Positions 17,657 through 26,435 of a stretch of 62,201 nucleotides of DNA are shown here, piece by piece (within the stretch, counting starts at the first letter, position 1; each line of letters begins with the position of its first letter). The notes below the pieces were generated by a model. The model made no database searches, was not told where the DNA came from, and saw nothing but the letters and a program-made list of their open reading frames with translations. The translations under genes and the position numbers were made by a program. Source of the DNA: Porphyromonas cangingivalis (lineage in GTDB: Bacteria; Bacteroidota; Bacteroidia; Bacteroidales; Paludibacteraceae); the NCBI GenBank assembly GCA_945902955.1, contig CAMDNO010000006.1:1-62201 (forward strand). The letters run 5' to 3'.

Positions 17657-20600
17657 ATGCTCGAAAAAATTATAAATTTCAGTATCAACAATAAGTTGAT
17701 AATTATACTATTTACCCTAACTATTGCTGCTTTTGGGATTTTTGCTGTTTTTCATATTCCGGTGGGAGCCGTTCCCGACATTACCAACAATCAGGTACAA
17801 GTAATTACCACTTCGGGAAACCTTTCTACGCAAGAAATTGAGCAATATATAACTGCCCCTGTTGAAATGGAGATGGCTAATTTGCCAGGTGTGAAGGAAA
17901 TTCGCTCGGTTTCTAAGTTTGGTATTTCGCTCATTACCATTGTATTCGACGAAAAATTAGGTGCTTACTTACCGCGTCAACTCATTTCAGAAAAAATCAA
18001 AAGTGCATCAGCTAAAATACCTGAAGGATTTGGTGTGCCCGAAATGGGACCTATTACCACCGGCTTGGGTGAAATATATCAATACACTTTGGATGTAGAA
18101 AAAGGGTATGAAAAAAGATACACCGCTACCGATTTACGTACCATTCAGGATTGGGTGGTGAAGCGTCGCTTGTCGGGCATTACCGGCGTAGTCGAAATAA
18201 ATAGCTGGGGCGGCTACCTCAAACAATATGAAGTGGCAATTGATCCCGCGCAACTCACAGCGTTAAATGTCACATTGGTAGAGGTTTACAATGCTTTGGT
18301 AGGTAACAACAGTATTTCTGGTGGTGCTTACATCGAAAAAACCAACCAAAGTTACTTTATCCGAGGCGATGGACAAGTAAAATCGGTTGAAGATATTGAA
18401 CAAATTGTTGTTAAAAATGTAAATTCAACGCCAATACTTGTAAAAAATATTGCAAAGGTAAACTTCGGACATGCCAATAGATATGGCGCTATTACATCAA
18501 ATGGCAAGGGCGAAACCATACTTGGTCAAGTAATGATGCTCAAAGGTGCAAACTCAAAAACGGTTATTAACGATGTAAAAGCGCGCGTAGACGAAATCCG
18601 TACCAATTTACCCGAAGGTATAACTATAAATCCAATTGTAGATCGTAGCGAATTGGTGGCTAAAACCACATTTACAGTAGCCGAAAATCTTATTTTGGGA
18701 GCTATTATTGTGATGCTTACTGTTCTGCTCTTAATTGGGAATATTCGTTCGGCATTGGTTATTACTTCTATGATTCCGCTGTCATTACTTTTTACTATCT
18801 CCATGATGTACATTTTTGGAGTAGATGCCAATTTAATGAGTTTGGGGGCGCTCGACTTTGGTATTATTATCGACGGAGCTGTTATTATTGTAGAATATAT
18901 TGCGCTCAAAATAGTGGTAAACAAACATAAAATAGATGCCATTGAGGGCGACGAACGCGATACTTTGATGGATACACTATCGTTCGAAGGAGCTTCGAAA
19001 ATGATGAAATCGGCTATTTTTGGTCAAATTATTATTCTTGTTGTGTTTATTCCTATTCTTTCGCTTTCGGGCGTGGAAGGCAAAATGTTTAAACCCATGG
19101 CTCTTTCGTTTTGTTTTGCCATTATTGGTGCTATGATAATGGGATTGACTTGGCTGCCTGTAGCTTCTTCCTTATTTTTGAAACCTTCTAAAACGAATAA
19201 AAAAAATATCTCGCATTGGTTTATGAACTTGGCTCACAAATCGTATTTTCCGGTTATACAATGGTCGTGCGAGCATAAAAAAATGGTACTCGGAGCAGCC
19301 ATTGTATCGTTGTTGTTTACCGGATTTTTGTTTACGCAAATAGGAGGGGAGTTTGTTCCAACACTTGACGAAGGCGATTTTGTGATTCAGCCTGTGCTCA
19401 AAACAGGAACTTCGCTTACCAAGACAATTGAGACTACAACCCGAATGGAGCATATACTTGTAAGTAAGTTTTCGGAAGTAGATAAAGTGGTGAGCCGTAT
19501 TGGTGCTGCCGAAGTACCTACCGATCCCATGTCGATGGAAGAGATTGATATGATAATAAAACTCAAGCCTCGTAGCCAATGGGTAAATGCTTCAAATAAA
19601 GAGGAGTTGGCTGATAAATTTAAAGTGGCACTTTCGATTATCCCAGGCGTTGAATATGAATTTACGCAACCTATCGAAATGCGTTTCAACGAACTTATAA
19701 CTGGAGTAAGATCTGATATTGCAATCAAAATTTTTGGCGACGATCTCGAATATATTGACAAAAAAGCAAACGAAATTAAAAATATTATTTCAGACATTCC
19801 GGGGGCGAGTGACGTAATTTTAGAAAAAACATCTGGCTTGCCTCAGGTTAAAATAAATTACAATCGCTCTAAAATTGCTTCTTATGGAGTTGATATCAGA
19901 ACCCTCAATACTTACTTGGCAACTGCTTTTGGAGGCGAAGCGGCTGGAGTTATTTTCGAGGGCGAAAAGCGTTTCGATTTGGTAGTACGTTTCGACAAAC
20001 AAAACCGAACTGATATTGGCGATATTCGTCAACTTAAAGTGCCGCTGCCTAACGGGCAGTTAATTCCATTATCAGAACTTGCTACTATCGAATACGCCGA
20101 AGGTCCAGCTAAAATATCTCGTGAGAATACCCGTCGGCGTGTGGTGGTTAGTGTAAATGTGCGCAATCGCGACTTACAATCAGTTGTAAAAGATATTCAG
20201 GCTAAGGTTGATAAAAATATTACTTTGAAACCCGGAACCTATATTACGTATGGTGGACAATTCGAAAATCTTCAAAATGCTACTAACCGTTTGATGATTG
20301 CAGTACCCGTGGCGCTGTTGTTGATATTTATTTTCTTACATTTTGCCTTTAAATCGCTTAAAGATGCCATTATGATTTTTACGGCAATTCCGTTGGCTAC
20401 GGTGGGCGGTGTTTTGTTACTTTGGTTGCGTGGTATGCCTTTCAGCGTGTCGGCCGGAGTTGGTTTTATAGCTTTGTTTGGTATTGCGGTGCTCAATGGC
20501 ATTGTGTTAATCGAACATCTCAAAGAATTAAAACATTCGGGAACGCTCACCATGCGTGAGTTAATAATTCAAGGTACTAAAAATCGTTTGCGCCCCGTAA

Positions 20601-20827
20601 TGCTTACTGCTGGTGCTGCCGCTATGGGATTTTTACCAATGGCTATTTCGAGTGGTGCTGGTGCCGAAGTGCAACGCCCATTGGCTACTGTTGTTATTGG
20701 TGGTTTAGTTACGTCTACTATGCTTACTATGATTGCATTACCCATTATGTTCGAAATTTTTTACAACATGCGTAGCTTTAAACTTTTTTCGTTTAAAATG
20801 AATTCAAAAAAATCTTTTTCAAAATAA
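17657..20827 (+). CDS. CzcA/CusA-type heavy-metal efflux RND pump
   Basis: This 1056-residue inner-membrane RND transporter uses proton influx to expel metal cations. It has an N-terminal membrane helix, two large periplasmic domains and a helix-rich core. The fourth-helix motif reads DFGIIIDGAVIIVEY (Asp400, Asp406, Glu413). This resembles divalent-cation (Zn/Co/Cd) pumps more than copper/silver CusA pumps. The usual final Asn of that motif is Tyr here. The adaptor gene starts 8 bp downstream. No outer-membrane factor of the CzcC/TolC type is beside it, although such genes often precede the pump in Bacteroidetes. Confidence 0.9.
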   Translation: MLEKIINFSINNKLIIILFTLTIAAFGIFAVFHIPVGAVPDITNNQVQVITTSGNLSTQEIEQYITAPVEMEMANLPGVKEIRSVSKFGISLITIVFDEKLGAYLPRQLISEKIKSASAKIPEGFGVPEMGPITTGLGEIYQYTLDVEKGYEKRYTATDLRTIQDWVVKRRLSGITGVVEINSWGGYLKQYEVAIDPAQLTALNVTLVEVYNALVGNNSISGGAYIEKTNQSYFIRGDGQVKSVEDIEQIVVKNVNSTPILVKNIAKVNFGHANRYGAITSNGKGETILGQVMMLKGANSKTVINDVKARVDEIRTNLPEGITINPIVDRSELVAKTTFTVAENLILGAIIVMLTVLLLIGNIRSALVITSMIPLSLLFTISMMYIFGVDANLMSLGALDFGIIIDGAVIIVEYIALKIVVNKHKIDAIEGDERDTLMDTLSFEGASKMMKSAIFGQIIILVVFIPILSLSGVEGKMFKPMALSFCFAIIGAMIMGLTWLPVASSLFLKPSKTNKKNISHWFMNLAHKSYFPVIQWSCEHKKMVLGAAIVSLLFTGFLFTQIGGEFVPTLDEGDFVIQPVLKTGTSLTKTIETTTRMEHILVSKFSEVDKVVSRIGAAEVPTDPMSMEEIDMIIKLKPRSQWVNASNKEELADKFKVALSIIPGVEYEFTQPIEMRFNELITGVRSDIAIKIFGDDLEYIDKKANEIKNIISDIPGASDVILEKTSGLPQVKINYNRSKIASYGVDIRTLNTYLATAFGGEAAGVIFEGEKRFDLVVRFDKQNRTDIGDIRQLKVPLPNGQLIPLSELATIEYAEGPAKISRENTRRRVVVSVNVRNRDLQSVVKDIQAKVDKNITLKPGTYITYGGQFENLQNATNRLMIAVPVALLLIFIFLHFAFKSLKDAIMIFTAIPLATVGGVLLLWLRGMPFSVSAGVGFIALFGIAVLNGIVLIEHLKELKHSGTLTMRELIIQGTKNRLRPVMLTAGAAAMGFLPMAISSGAGAEVQRPLATVVIGGLVTSTMLTMIALPIMFEIFYNMRSFKLFSFKMNSKKSFSK

Positions 20828-20835
20828 ATTGACCC

Positions 20836-21945
20836 ATGAAACGAATTTATTATTTATCATTTATATTGAGTATAACTTTTTTTTCAATTAGTTGTTCCCG
20901 GAAACAAGAGGCGACAATTTCTGAAAATGAATATATTGAAATTACTGCCGAACAATTTGCTGCTGAAGGTATGCAACTGAGCGAGATTGAAACTAAATCG
21001 TTCGAAGATATTGTAAAATGTAGTGGAACTATTGTGCCCAAACCCAATGGTATGGCTACTGTTACTGCCCCAATAGCAGGAGTAATCACTAAAGTTAATT
21101 GTGTAAATGGCGAATTTATACAAAAAAATCAAACTATATTAGAAATTTCTGGTTCGGAAGTGATTGATATTCAGCGCGATTATGCTGAGGCTTTGGCGCT
21201 ATATAAACGTTCGAAAAGCGAATACCAGCGTTTGAAATCGCTTTTTGCCGAAAAAATTATTTCTGAAAAAGAATTTATTGTTACCGAAAGCGATTTCAGA
21301 AGTGCTGAAGCGAAGTACAATGGCCTTAAACTAAAATTGGTTGCTGCGGGCTTTTCACTTCAAGCTGTCGAAAAAGGGGAATTTAGTGCTTTTTATACGC
21401 TTAAATCACCCATAAGTGGTTATATTTCGGGATTAAAAGCAAATTTGGGTACTTATATTAATCAGCAATCGGTAGGTATCGAAATTGCCGATCCTTCGCA
21501 ATTTCAACTCGAATTAGCTATTTTTGCTACTGATATTACAAAGCTGAAAAAAGGTCAAGCGGTTCGGTTTCATTCTGCCGGCTCTGCTACCGAACTTTTG
21601 GCAGAGCTTACATCGGTAGGTGTAGTTGTGGATGCCGACTCAAAGTCTATTCATTGCTATGCAACACCAAAAGCGTCAAATGTAACAAAACCAATAGCAA
21701 ACAATGTTGTTTCAGCCGAAATTATTGCACAATCAGAACCTGTTTTTGCTGTGCCAACCGAAGCCATTATTAAAGCCGAGAGCTCAAATTTTGTACTCGT
21801 TTTACACAAAAAAGTTGGAACTAATTTATTGTTTAACAAAGTAATGGTAGAAGTTGGTCGTCAGCAAAATAGCTACATCGAACTGATAGGAACTAAACTG
21901 AACGGACAGATTATTAGCAAAGGAGTTTATAATATCGTTTTGTAG
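20836..21945 (+). CDS. RND efflux periplasmic adaptor lipoprotein (CzcB/CusB-like)
   Basis: The 369-residue membrane-fusion protein links the pump to an outer-membrane channel. A type II signal peptide ends in SISCS, so it should be lipid-anchored. A lipoyl-like half (IVPKPNGMATVTAPIAGVI) is followed by a helical hairpin (about residues 110-165), the second lipoyl half (YTLKSPISGYISG), and beta-barrel domains. No histidine-rich metal-binding extension is present. The two-gene operon ends at a bidirectional terminator. Without a local channel gene it must use one encoded elsewhere. Confidence 0.87.
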   Translation: MKRIYYLSFILSITFFSISCSRKQEATISENEYIEITAEQFAAEGMQLSEIETKSFEDIVKCSGTIVPKPNGMATVTAPIAGVITKVNCVNGEFIQKNQTILEISGSEVIDIQRDYAEALALYKRSKSEYQRLKSLFAEKIISEKEFIVTESDFRSAEAKYNGLKLKLVAAGFSLQAVEKGEFSAFYTLKSPISGYISGLKANLGTYINQQSVGIEIADPSQFQLELAIFATDITKLKKGQAVRFHSAGSATELLAELTSVGVVVDADSKSIHCYATPKASNVTKPIANNVVSAEIIAQSEPVFAVPTEAIIKAESSNFVLVLHKKVGTNLLFNKVMVEVGRQQNSYIELIGTKLNGQIISKGVYNIVL

Positions 21946-21972
21946 AAAAAAAAACACATCATTTTTATAAAT

Positions 21973-22014
21973 AAAAAAGCCCGAAATAACAATTTATGTT
22001 ATCTCGGGCTTTTT
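21973..22014. terminator. Bidirectional terminator between the efflux operon and trxB
   Basis: Stem arms AAAAGCCCGAAATAAC (about 21974-21990) and GTTATCTCGGGCTTTT (21998-22014) flank a short loop with A and T tracts outside, serving the two convergent operons. Confidence 0.88.
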
Positions 22015-22027
22015 AAAATTCTGAATT

Positions 22028-22969
22028 TTAAATTCCTTTCTCGCTAAGGTATCTTTCGGCATCTATGGCCGCCATACAGCCACTTCCGGCAGCGGTAATT
22101 GCTTGTCGGTAATGTGGGTCGGCAACGTCACCCGAAGCAAATACTCCTGGAATATTCGTGCGCGAAGAGCCACCAAAAGTTTTAATATAGCCTACTTCAT
22201 CAGTTTCAATCCAAGGTTTGAATACATCCGAATTTGGTTTGTGCCCAATTGCTAAGAAAAAGCCATCGATTTCGATGTGCACTTGTTCTTCGTCGGCTTC
22301 TCCTTTACGCTTTACCAAATTAGCGCCCTGTACCACTTTTTCACCTGTAAGTCCGAGAGTTTCGTGTTCGAAAAGCACTTCAATTTTTGGATTCGATAGT
22401 ACGCGTTCCTGCATAATTTTAGATGCACGAAGGAAAGATTTTCGTACTATTAAATATACTTTGCTTGCTAATGCCGAAAGATATGTTGCTTCTTCGCAAG
22501 CCGTATCACCACCACCTACTACCGCTACAACGCGTTTACGGTAGAAAAATCCATCACAAGTAGCACATGCCGATACGCCCGATCCAGCATATTTTGTTTC
22601 GTCGGGCAATCCAAGATATTTTGCAGTAGCACCAGTTGAAATAATAAGTGTTTCGGCTTCAATAACTTTTTCACCGTCCACAGTTACTTTGTATGGAGCT
22701 GCCGAAAGGTCGGTAGCTGTAACATAGCCAAAACGTATGTCGGAACCAAAACGCTCGGCTTGTTTTTTTAATTCTTCCATCATCTCAGGTCCTGTAATTC
22801 CATCAGGATAACCAGGAAAATTTTCTACCTCGTTGGTAGTTGTAAGTTGACCTCCAGGTTGCATCCCTTCGTACAAAACTGGAGATAAATTGGCGCGCGA
22901 AGCATAAATGGCGGCTGTATAGCCTGCTGGTCCTGAACCTATTATCAGGCAACGTACTTTTTCTGTCAT
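22028..22969 (-). CDS. trxB: Thioredoxin reductase
   Basis: This FAD enzyme reduces thioredoxin with NADPH. The FAD-binding segment GSGPAGYTAA is at residues 11-20. The redox pair CATC is at 135-138. The NADPH loop VGGGDTACEEA follows. The C-terminal FAD contact GVFASGDVADPHYRQA is present. At 313 residues it is the ordinary low-molecular-weight type. Its ATG overlaps the lolA stop codon by one base (TAATG), showing translational coupling with lolA. Confidence 0.95.
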   Translation of the reverse strand: MTEKVRCLIIGSGPAGYTAAIYASRANLSPVLYEGMQPGGQLTTTNEVENFPGYPDGITGPEMMEELKKQAERFGSDIRFGYVTATDLSAAPYKVTVDGEKVIEAETLIISTGATAKYLGLPDETKYAGSGVSACATCDGFFYRKRVVAVVGGGDTACEEATYLSALASKVYLIVRKSFLRASKIMQERVLSNPKIEVLFEHETLGLTGEKVVQGANLVKRKGEADEEQVHIEIDGFFLAIGHKPNSDVFKPWIETDEVGYIKTFGGSSRTNIPGVFASGDVADPHYRQAITAAGSGCMAAIDAERYLSEKGI

Positions 22970-23601
22970 TATCGTAAATCGTTTATTAGTATATGTTTAT
23001 AATTTTCTTTTTTAAATGTAAAGTCAGCATCGGGCACATTTCCTGCATTCTTGTAGTTTGTTAGTTTAAGCAAAGTGGTTGATTTTTTTTTATCAAGCAA
23101 TCGAATAATTTCTAATGCTTTCGTTTTTTTATTCAACTGTACTTCCACTTTTACAAAATCGTCTTTTTTATTTTTAGGTATCAATTCTATCAAGTCGGAA
23201 TTTGGCAATTTGGTTTTACTCAATCGAATCCACGATTTAATTTTAAAAGCCGCCAAAATAGACAAAGGATTAATTTGTGCCAATTCCTCAAGTGTGGGCT
23301 CGGTAATTGTAACTTCGTTATCCGATTTTAGGTAAGTCCATTGCGTTTTACCATCAAACCAAGCTTTCGTTTCATCCATCTCAATAGTGAATTTGTTTGC
23401 TTTTAAAACAAACGTTCCCGAAATCGATTGCGAAATTACTGTATTTTTTTCAGTTACCGAAAGTTGAAAATTGGTTTTCACAGCAGATGTCCGAACTGAT
23501 GCTATCAAACTATTGATAACTCTTTCAGCATCAGCATTATTTTGAGCATTTAAGCACACTATTGAAAATATGTATACAATTATTGATAGTCTTAAATTCA
23601 T
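22969..23601 (-). CDS. lolA: LolA-like outer-membrane lipoprotein carrier protein
   Basis: The 210-residue product starts with a signal peptide ending near LNAQN and has the LolA-type beta pattern (SISGTFVLKANKFTIEM, then KTQWTYLKSDNEVTIT). LolA ferries lipoproteins through the periplasm. Bacteroidetes members are divergent and no LolB is seen. It lies between ftsK upstream and trxB downstream on the same strand; ftsK followed by lolA-like genes is a recurring order in this phylum. A partial CCCGATAGC repeat lies about 50 bp before its start. Confidence 0.85.
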   Translation of the reverse strand: MNLRLSIIVYIFSIVCLNAQNNADAERVINSLIASVRTSAVKTNFQLSVTEKNTVISQSISGTFVLKANKFTIEMDETKAWFDGKTQWTYLKSDNEVTITEPTLEELAQINPLSILAAFKIKSWIRLSKTKLPNSDLIELIPKNKKDDFVKVEVQLNKKTKALEIIRLLDKKKSTTLLKLTNYKNAGNVPDADFTFKKENYKHILINDLR

Positions 23602-23665
23602 CTTTTATTTTTAATTTTCAAATCGCCAAATTATCACTCCATACAGCTATCGGGACACATCATTT

Positions 23666-23701
23666 AAAATCGTAATGCCCCTGCGGTGCAATCCGATTTT
23701 A
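23666..23701 (-). other. Imperfect hairpin over the ftsK stop codon
   Basis: AAAATCG (23666-23672) and CGATTTT (23694-23700) enclose inner matches TGCCCC/GGTGCA. The structure overlaps the minus-strand stop codon at 23699-23701. No U-run follows, so it may be a repeat or attenuating element rather than a true terminator. Confidence 0.45.
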
Positions 23702-26242
23702 AAGTTGTCGCAAAATCTGTTCCAAATGATAGTCGTCGAGCACAAGTACTTGTCGTGCCTTACTGCCTTCGAATGGTCCTATGATGCCTGCCACTTCCAA
23801 CTGATCGACAATGCGACCGGCACGGTTGTAGCCAATAGAGAATTTTCGCTGAATAAGCGAAGTAGAACCTTGCTGACTTGCTACTATTAAACGAGCAGCC
23901 TCTTCGAACAGCGGGTCACGTTTACTCATATCTACCGAACTCATATCTACACCTTCGCCATCCGGATTTATATATTCGGGCAGATAAAATGCAGTTGGGT
24001 AACTTTGCTGACCGCTAATATGATGTACAATATTTTCAACTTCGGGTGTGTCAACAAAAGCACATTGCACACGCATTAAATCATTTCCTTGCGAGAAAAG
24101 CATATCACCACGTCCTACTAATTGGTTAGCTCCGGGAGCATCCAAAATAGTACGAGAGTCCATCATCGACGATACGCGGAATGCAACACGAGCCGGGAAG
24201 TTGGCTTTAATCACACCTGTAATAATATTTACCGACGGGCGTTGAGTGGCAATAATCATGTGTATGCCCACCGCACGCGCCAACTGAGCAATACGAGCAA
24301 TCGGCATTTCCACTTCTTTGCCTGCTGTCATTATCAAATCTCCAAACTCATCTACAATGACAACTATATATGGTAAAAAGCGATGACCTTTTTCAGGATT
24401 CAAATTTCGGTTGAAAAATTTCTCGTTGTATTCCTTAATATTACGAACATGTGCTTTTTTAAGCAAATCGTAGCGTTCGTCCATTTCTTTACAAAGCGAA
24501 TTAAGCGTTTCTACCACTTTACTGGTATCGGTAATAATGGCATCTTCGCCATCGGGCAATTTAGCTAAGAAATGCTTTTCGATATCTCCATAAATATTAA
24601 ATTCCACTTTTTTAGGGTCAACCAAAACTAATTTGAGTTGCGAAGGGTGTTTTTTGTAAAGCAAGGAAGTGATAATAGCATTCAACCCTACCGATTTACC
24701 TTGTCCGGTAGCTCCAGCAACCAATAAGTGTGGCATTTTGGCTAAATCTACCATGAAAATTTCGTTGGTTATAGTGCGTCCAAACGCAACCGGAAGTTCA
24801 AACTTCGATTCCTGAAACTTTTTAGAAGCAATAACCGAATGCATCGAAACCACTTGTGGGTCGGCATTTGGCACTTCAATACCTATCGTACCTTTGCCCG
24901 GAATTGGCGCAATAATACGAATGCCCGTAGCTGCCAAGCTGAGCATAATGTCGTATTCCAAATTACGAATTTTAGAAATACGAACGCCCGCTTTCGGCAC
25001 AATTTCGTAAAGTGTAATAGTTGGTCCAACAGTAGCTTTTATGGTATCTATCTCAATACCAAAATTTTGAAGAATGGTGATAATCTTATTTTTATTCGCA
25101 TTCTGTTCCACCATATCAATTTGTGTATCATTATCGCTGCCATATACCTTTAATAAATCAAGAGTAGGGGGTTGATAATGCGATAAATCGAGCGTTGGGT
25201 CATATTTGCCTAACTTGGCAATATTATAATATGGATCTTCATTTTCAGCAGCCATACCTTCTTCCGGATCCAAATCAACAGCTTTATTTTCTTCGGGATG
25301 TATGGGTGGTTCAATTTCGAAAGGCACTTCCACTATCTCTATATCATCTTCAATAGTAGGCTCTTCCAAATCTAATTCTTTTTCGTCAATAATAATACTG
25401 TCTTCTTCTGAAGCTTTTGTAACCCAATCTTCGGGTATTAACTCTGTGCCAACAGCTACTGTTGGTTCGTTTTCAACAATATCATCTTCTTCAAATTCCG
25501 ATTCTTCATTTTTTGAATCAACAATTTCATTTGGAATATTTTTTTGTTTTTTCGAAAAAAGGCGTTTCAAAAACGGCATTGTTGCTTTGGATGAAATAAC
25601 ACTATAAAGCAAAAACACTCCTAATAATGCCATTATTGTACCTGGAAGACCAATATATGAATTTATAAAATCGCTTACATATTCGCCATGCAAACCGCCC
25701 GGGGCAAAGAAAATCCATCCTTTCACAAAGGGATTTACGGCAATAGCCAATGTTATCGAAAGCCAAAAAAGCCAAAAGGCAGCATGAAAAAAGGCAGCTG
25801 TTAAAGTTAATGTTTTAACACGCAGCAACTTTAACCCCATTATGAAACCAAAAAATAAAATTGTAAACGAAGAAACACCAAACCATTTGTTAATCATAGT
25901 TTCGGCTAAATAAGCCCCTGTAACGGATGTCCAGTTTTGAATGTCGACACGTAAACTAATAACTTCAGCATAAGGTAAATCCATTTTGCTTTGGTCGGCA
26001 GCACCTGTGAAAAAATAAGAAACAAATGCCAGTGTGAAATACAAAACAATGATAATAAGGAAAATACCTTCAACAAAATGTGTGCGCTCATCTTTGAAAA
26101 AGTCTTTAAGACCTTTCCAAAAATGGATGTTTTGTTCCTTGTTTTGTTGGCTCGAAGGTTTATTTTCGATGGTAGGTGTGTTTTTAAATTCCTGCTTTGG
26201 TTCAGGTCTCTGACTTGGTTTTATTGGTTTTCGGGGCGCCAT
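23699..26242 (-). CDS. ftsK: DNA translocase FtsK
   Basis: FtsK couples chromosome segregation to septation. Residues 1-235 contain a hydrophilic head and about four membrane helices, followed by a very acidic linker (about 240-345). The RecA-like motor has Walker A GATGQGKS near 510 and VIVDEFGDL as Walker B. The last 65 residues match the winged-helix gamma domain that reads polar DNA motifs (ARLIVASQQGSTSLIQRKF). The 847-residue length fits Bacteroidetes FtsK/SpoIIIE proteins. A candidate minus-strand -7 box lies 24 bp upstream of the ATG. Confidence 0.96.
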   Translation of the reverse strand: MAPRKPIKPSQRPEPKQEFKNTPTIENKPSSQQNKEQNIHFWKGLKDFFKDERTHFVEGIFLIIIVLYFTLAFVSYFFTGAADQSKMDLPYAEVISLRVDIQNWTSVTGAYLAETMINKWFGVSSFTILFFGFIMGLKLLRVKTLTLTAAFFHAAFWLFWLSITLAIAVNPFVKGWIFFAPGGLHGEYVSDFINSYIGLPGTIMALLGVFLLYSVISSKATMPFLKRLFSKKQKNIPNEIVDSKNEESEFEEDDIVENEPTVAVGTELIPEDWVTKASEEDSIIIDEKELDLEEPTIEDDIEIVEVPFEIEPPIHPEENKAVDLDPEEGMAAENEDPYYNIAKLGKYDPTLDLSHYQPPTLDLLKVYGSDNDTQIDMVEQNANKNKIITILQNFGIEIDTIKATVGPTITLYEIVPKAGVRISKIRNLEYDIMLSLAATGIRIIAPIPGKGTIGIEVPNADPQVVSMHSVIASKKFQESKFELPVAFGRTITNEIFMVDLAKMPHLLVAGATGQGKSVGLNAIITSLLYKKHPSQLKLVLVDPKKVEFNIYGDIEKHFLAKLPDGEDAIITDTSKVVETLNSLCKEMDERYDLLKKAHVRNIKEYNEKFFNRNLNPEKGHRFLPYIVVIVDEFGDLIMTAGKEVEMPIARIAQLARAVGIHMIIATQRPSVNIITGVIKANFPARVAFRVSSMMDSRTILDAPGANQLVGRGDMLFSQGNDLMRVQCAFVDTPEVENIVHHISGQQSYPTAFYLPEYINPDGEGVDMSSVDMSKRDPLFEEAARLIVASQQGSTSLIQRKFSIGYNRAGRIVDQLEVAGIIGPFEGSKARQVLVLDDYHLEQILRQL

Positions 26243-26265
26243 AAATTTATTTTTTTTACAAGATG

Positions 26266-26273
26266 CAAACTTA
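26266..26273 (-). promoter_or_regulatory. Candidate -7 element of ftsK
   Basis: TAAGTTTG on the minus strand fits TAnnTTTG and is 24 bp before the ftsK start codon. No convincing -33 was found. Confidence 0.4.
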
Positions 26274-26360
26274 CATAAAAAAAATGACTTGAATAAATTT
26301 TAAAATTTAATAAACAATTTTTTAGTTATGGTGTTTAAAATATTGTAAATATAAATTGTG

Positions 26361-26368
26361 TACTTTTG
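26361..26368 (+). promoter_or_regulatory. Candidate -7 element of the first DUF5723-OmpA gene
   Basis: TACTTTTG matches TAnnTTTG, with TTTA near 26334 as a weak -33 partner. The start codon is 68 bp downstream. Confidence 0.4.
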
Positions 26369-26435
26369 AAAACAGAAAAAAAATTACTGACTTATGTCTT
26401 TTTCGAATTATTTTCAACTATCAAATTAAATTTTT

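Noticed and set aside
18526-18942. 138-codon open frame antisense to the RND pump
   Set aside because: It lies entirely within a conserved pump domain and has composition typical of an antisense frame.
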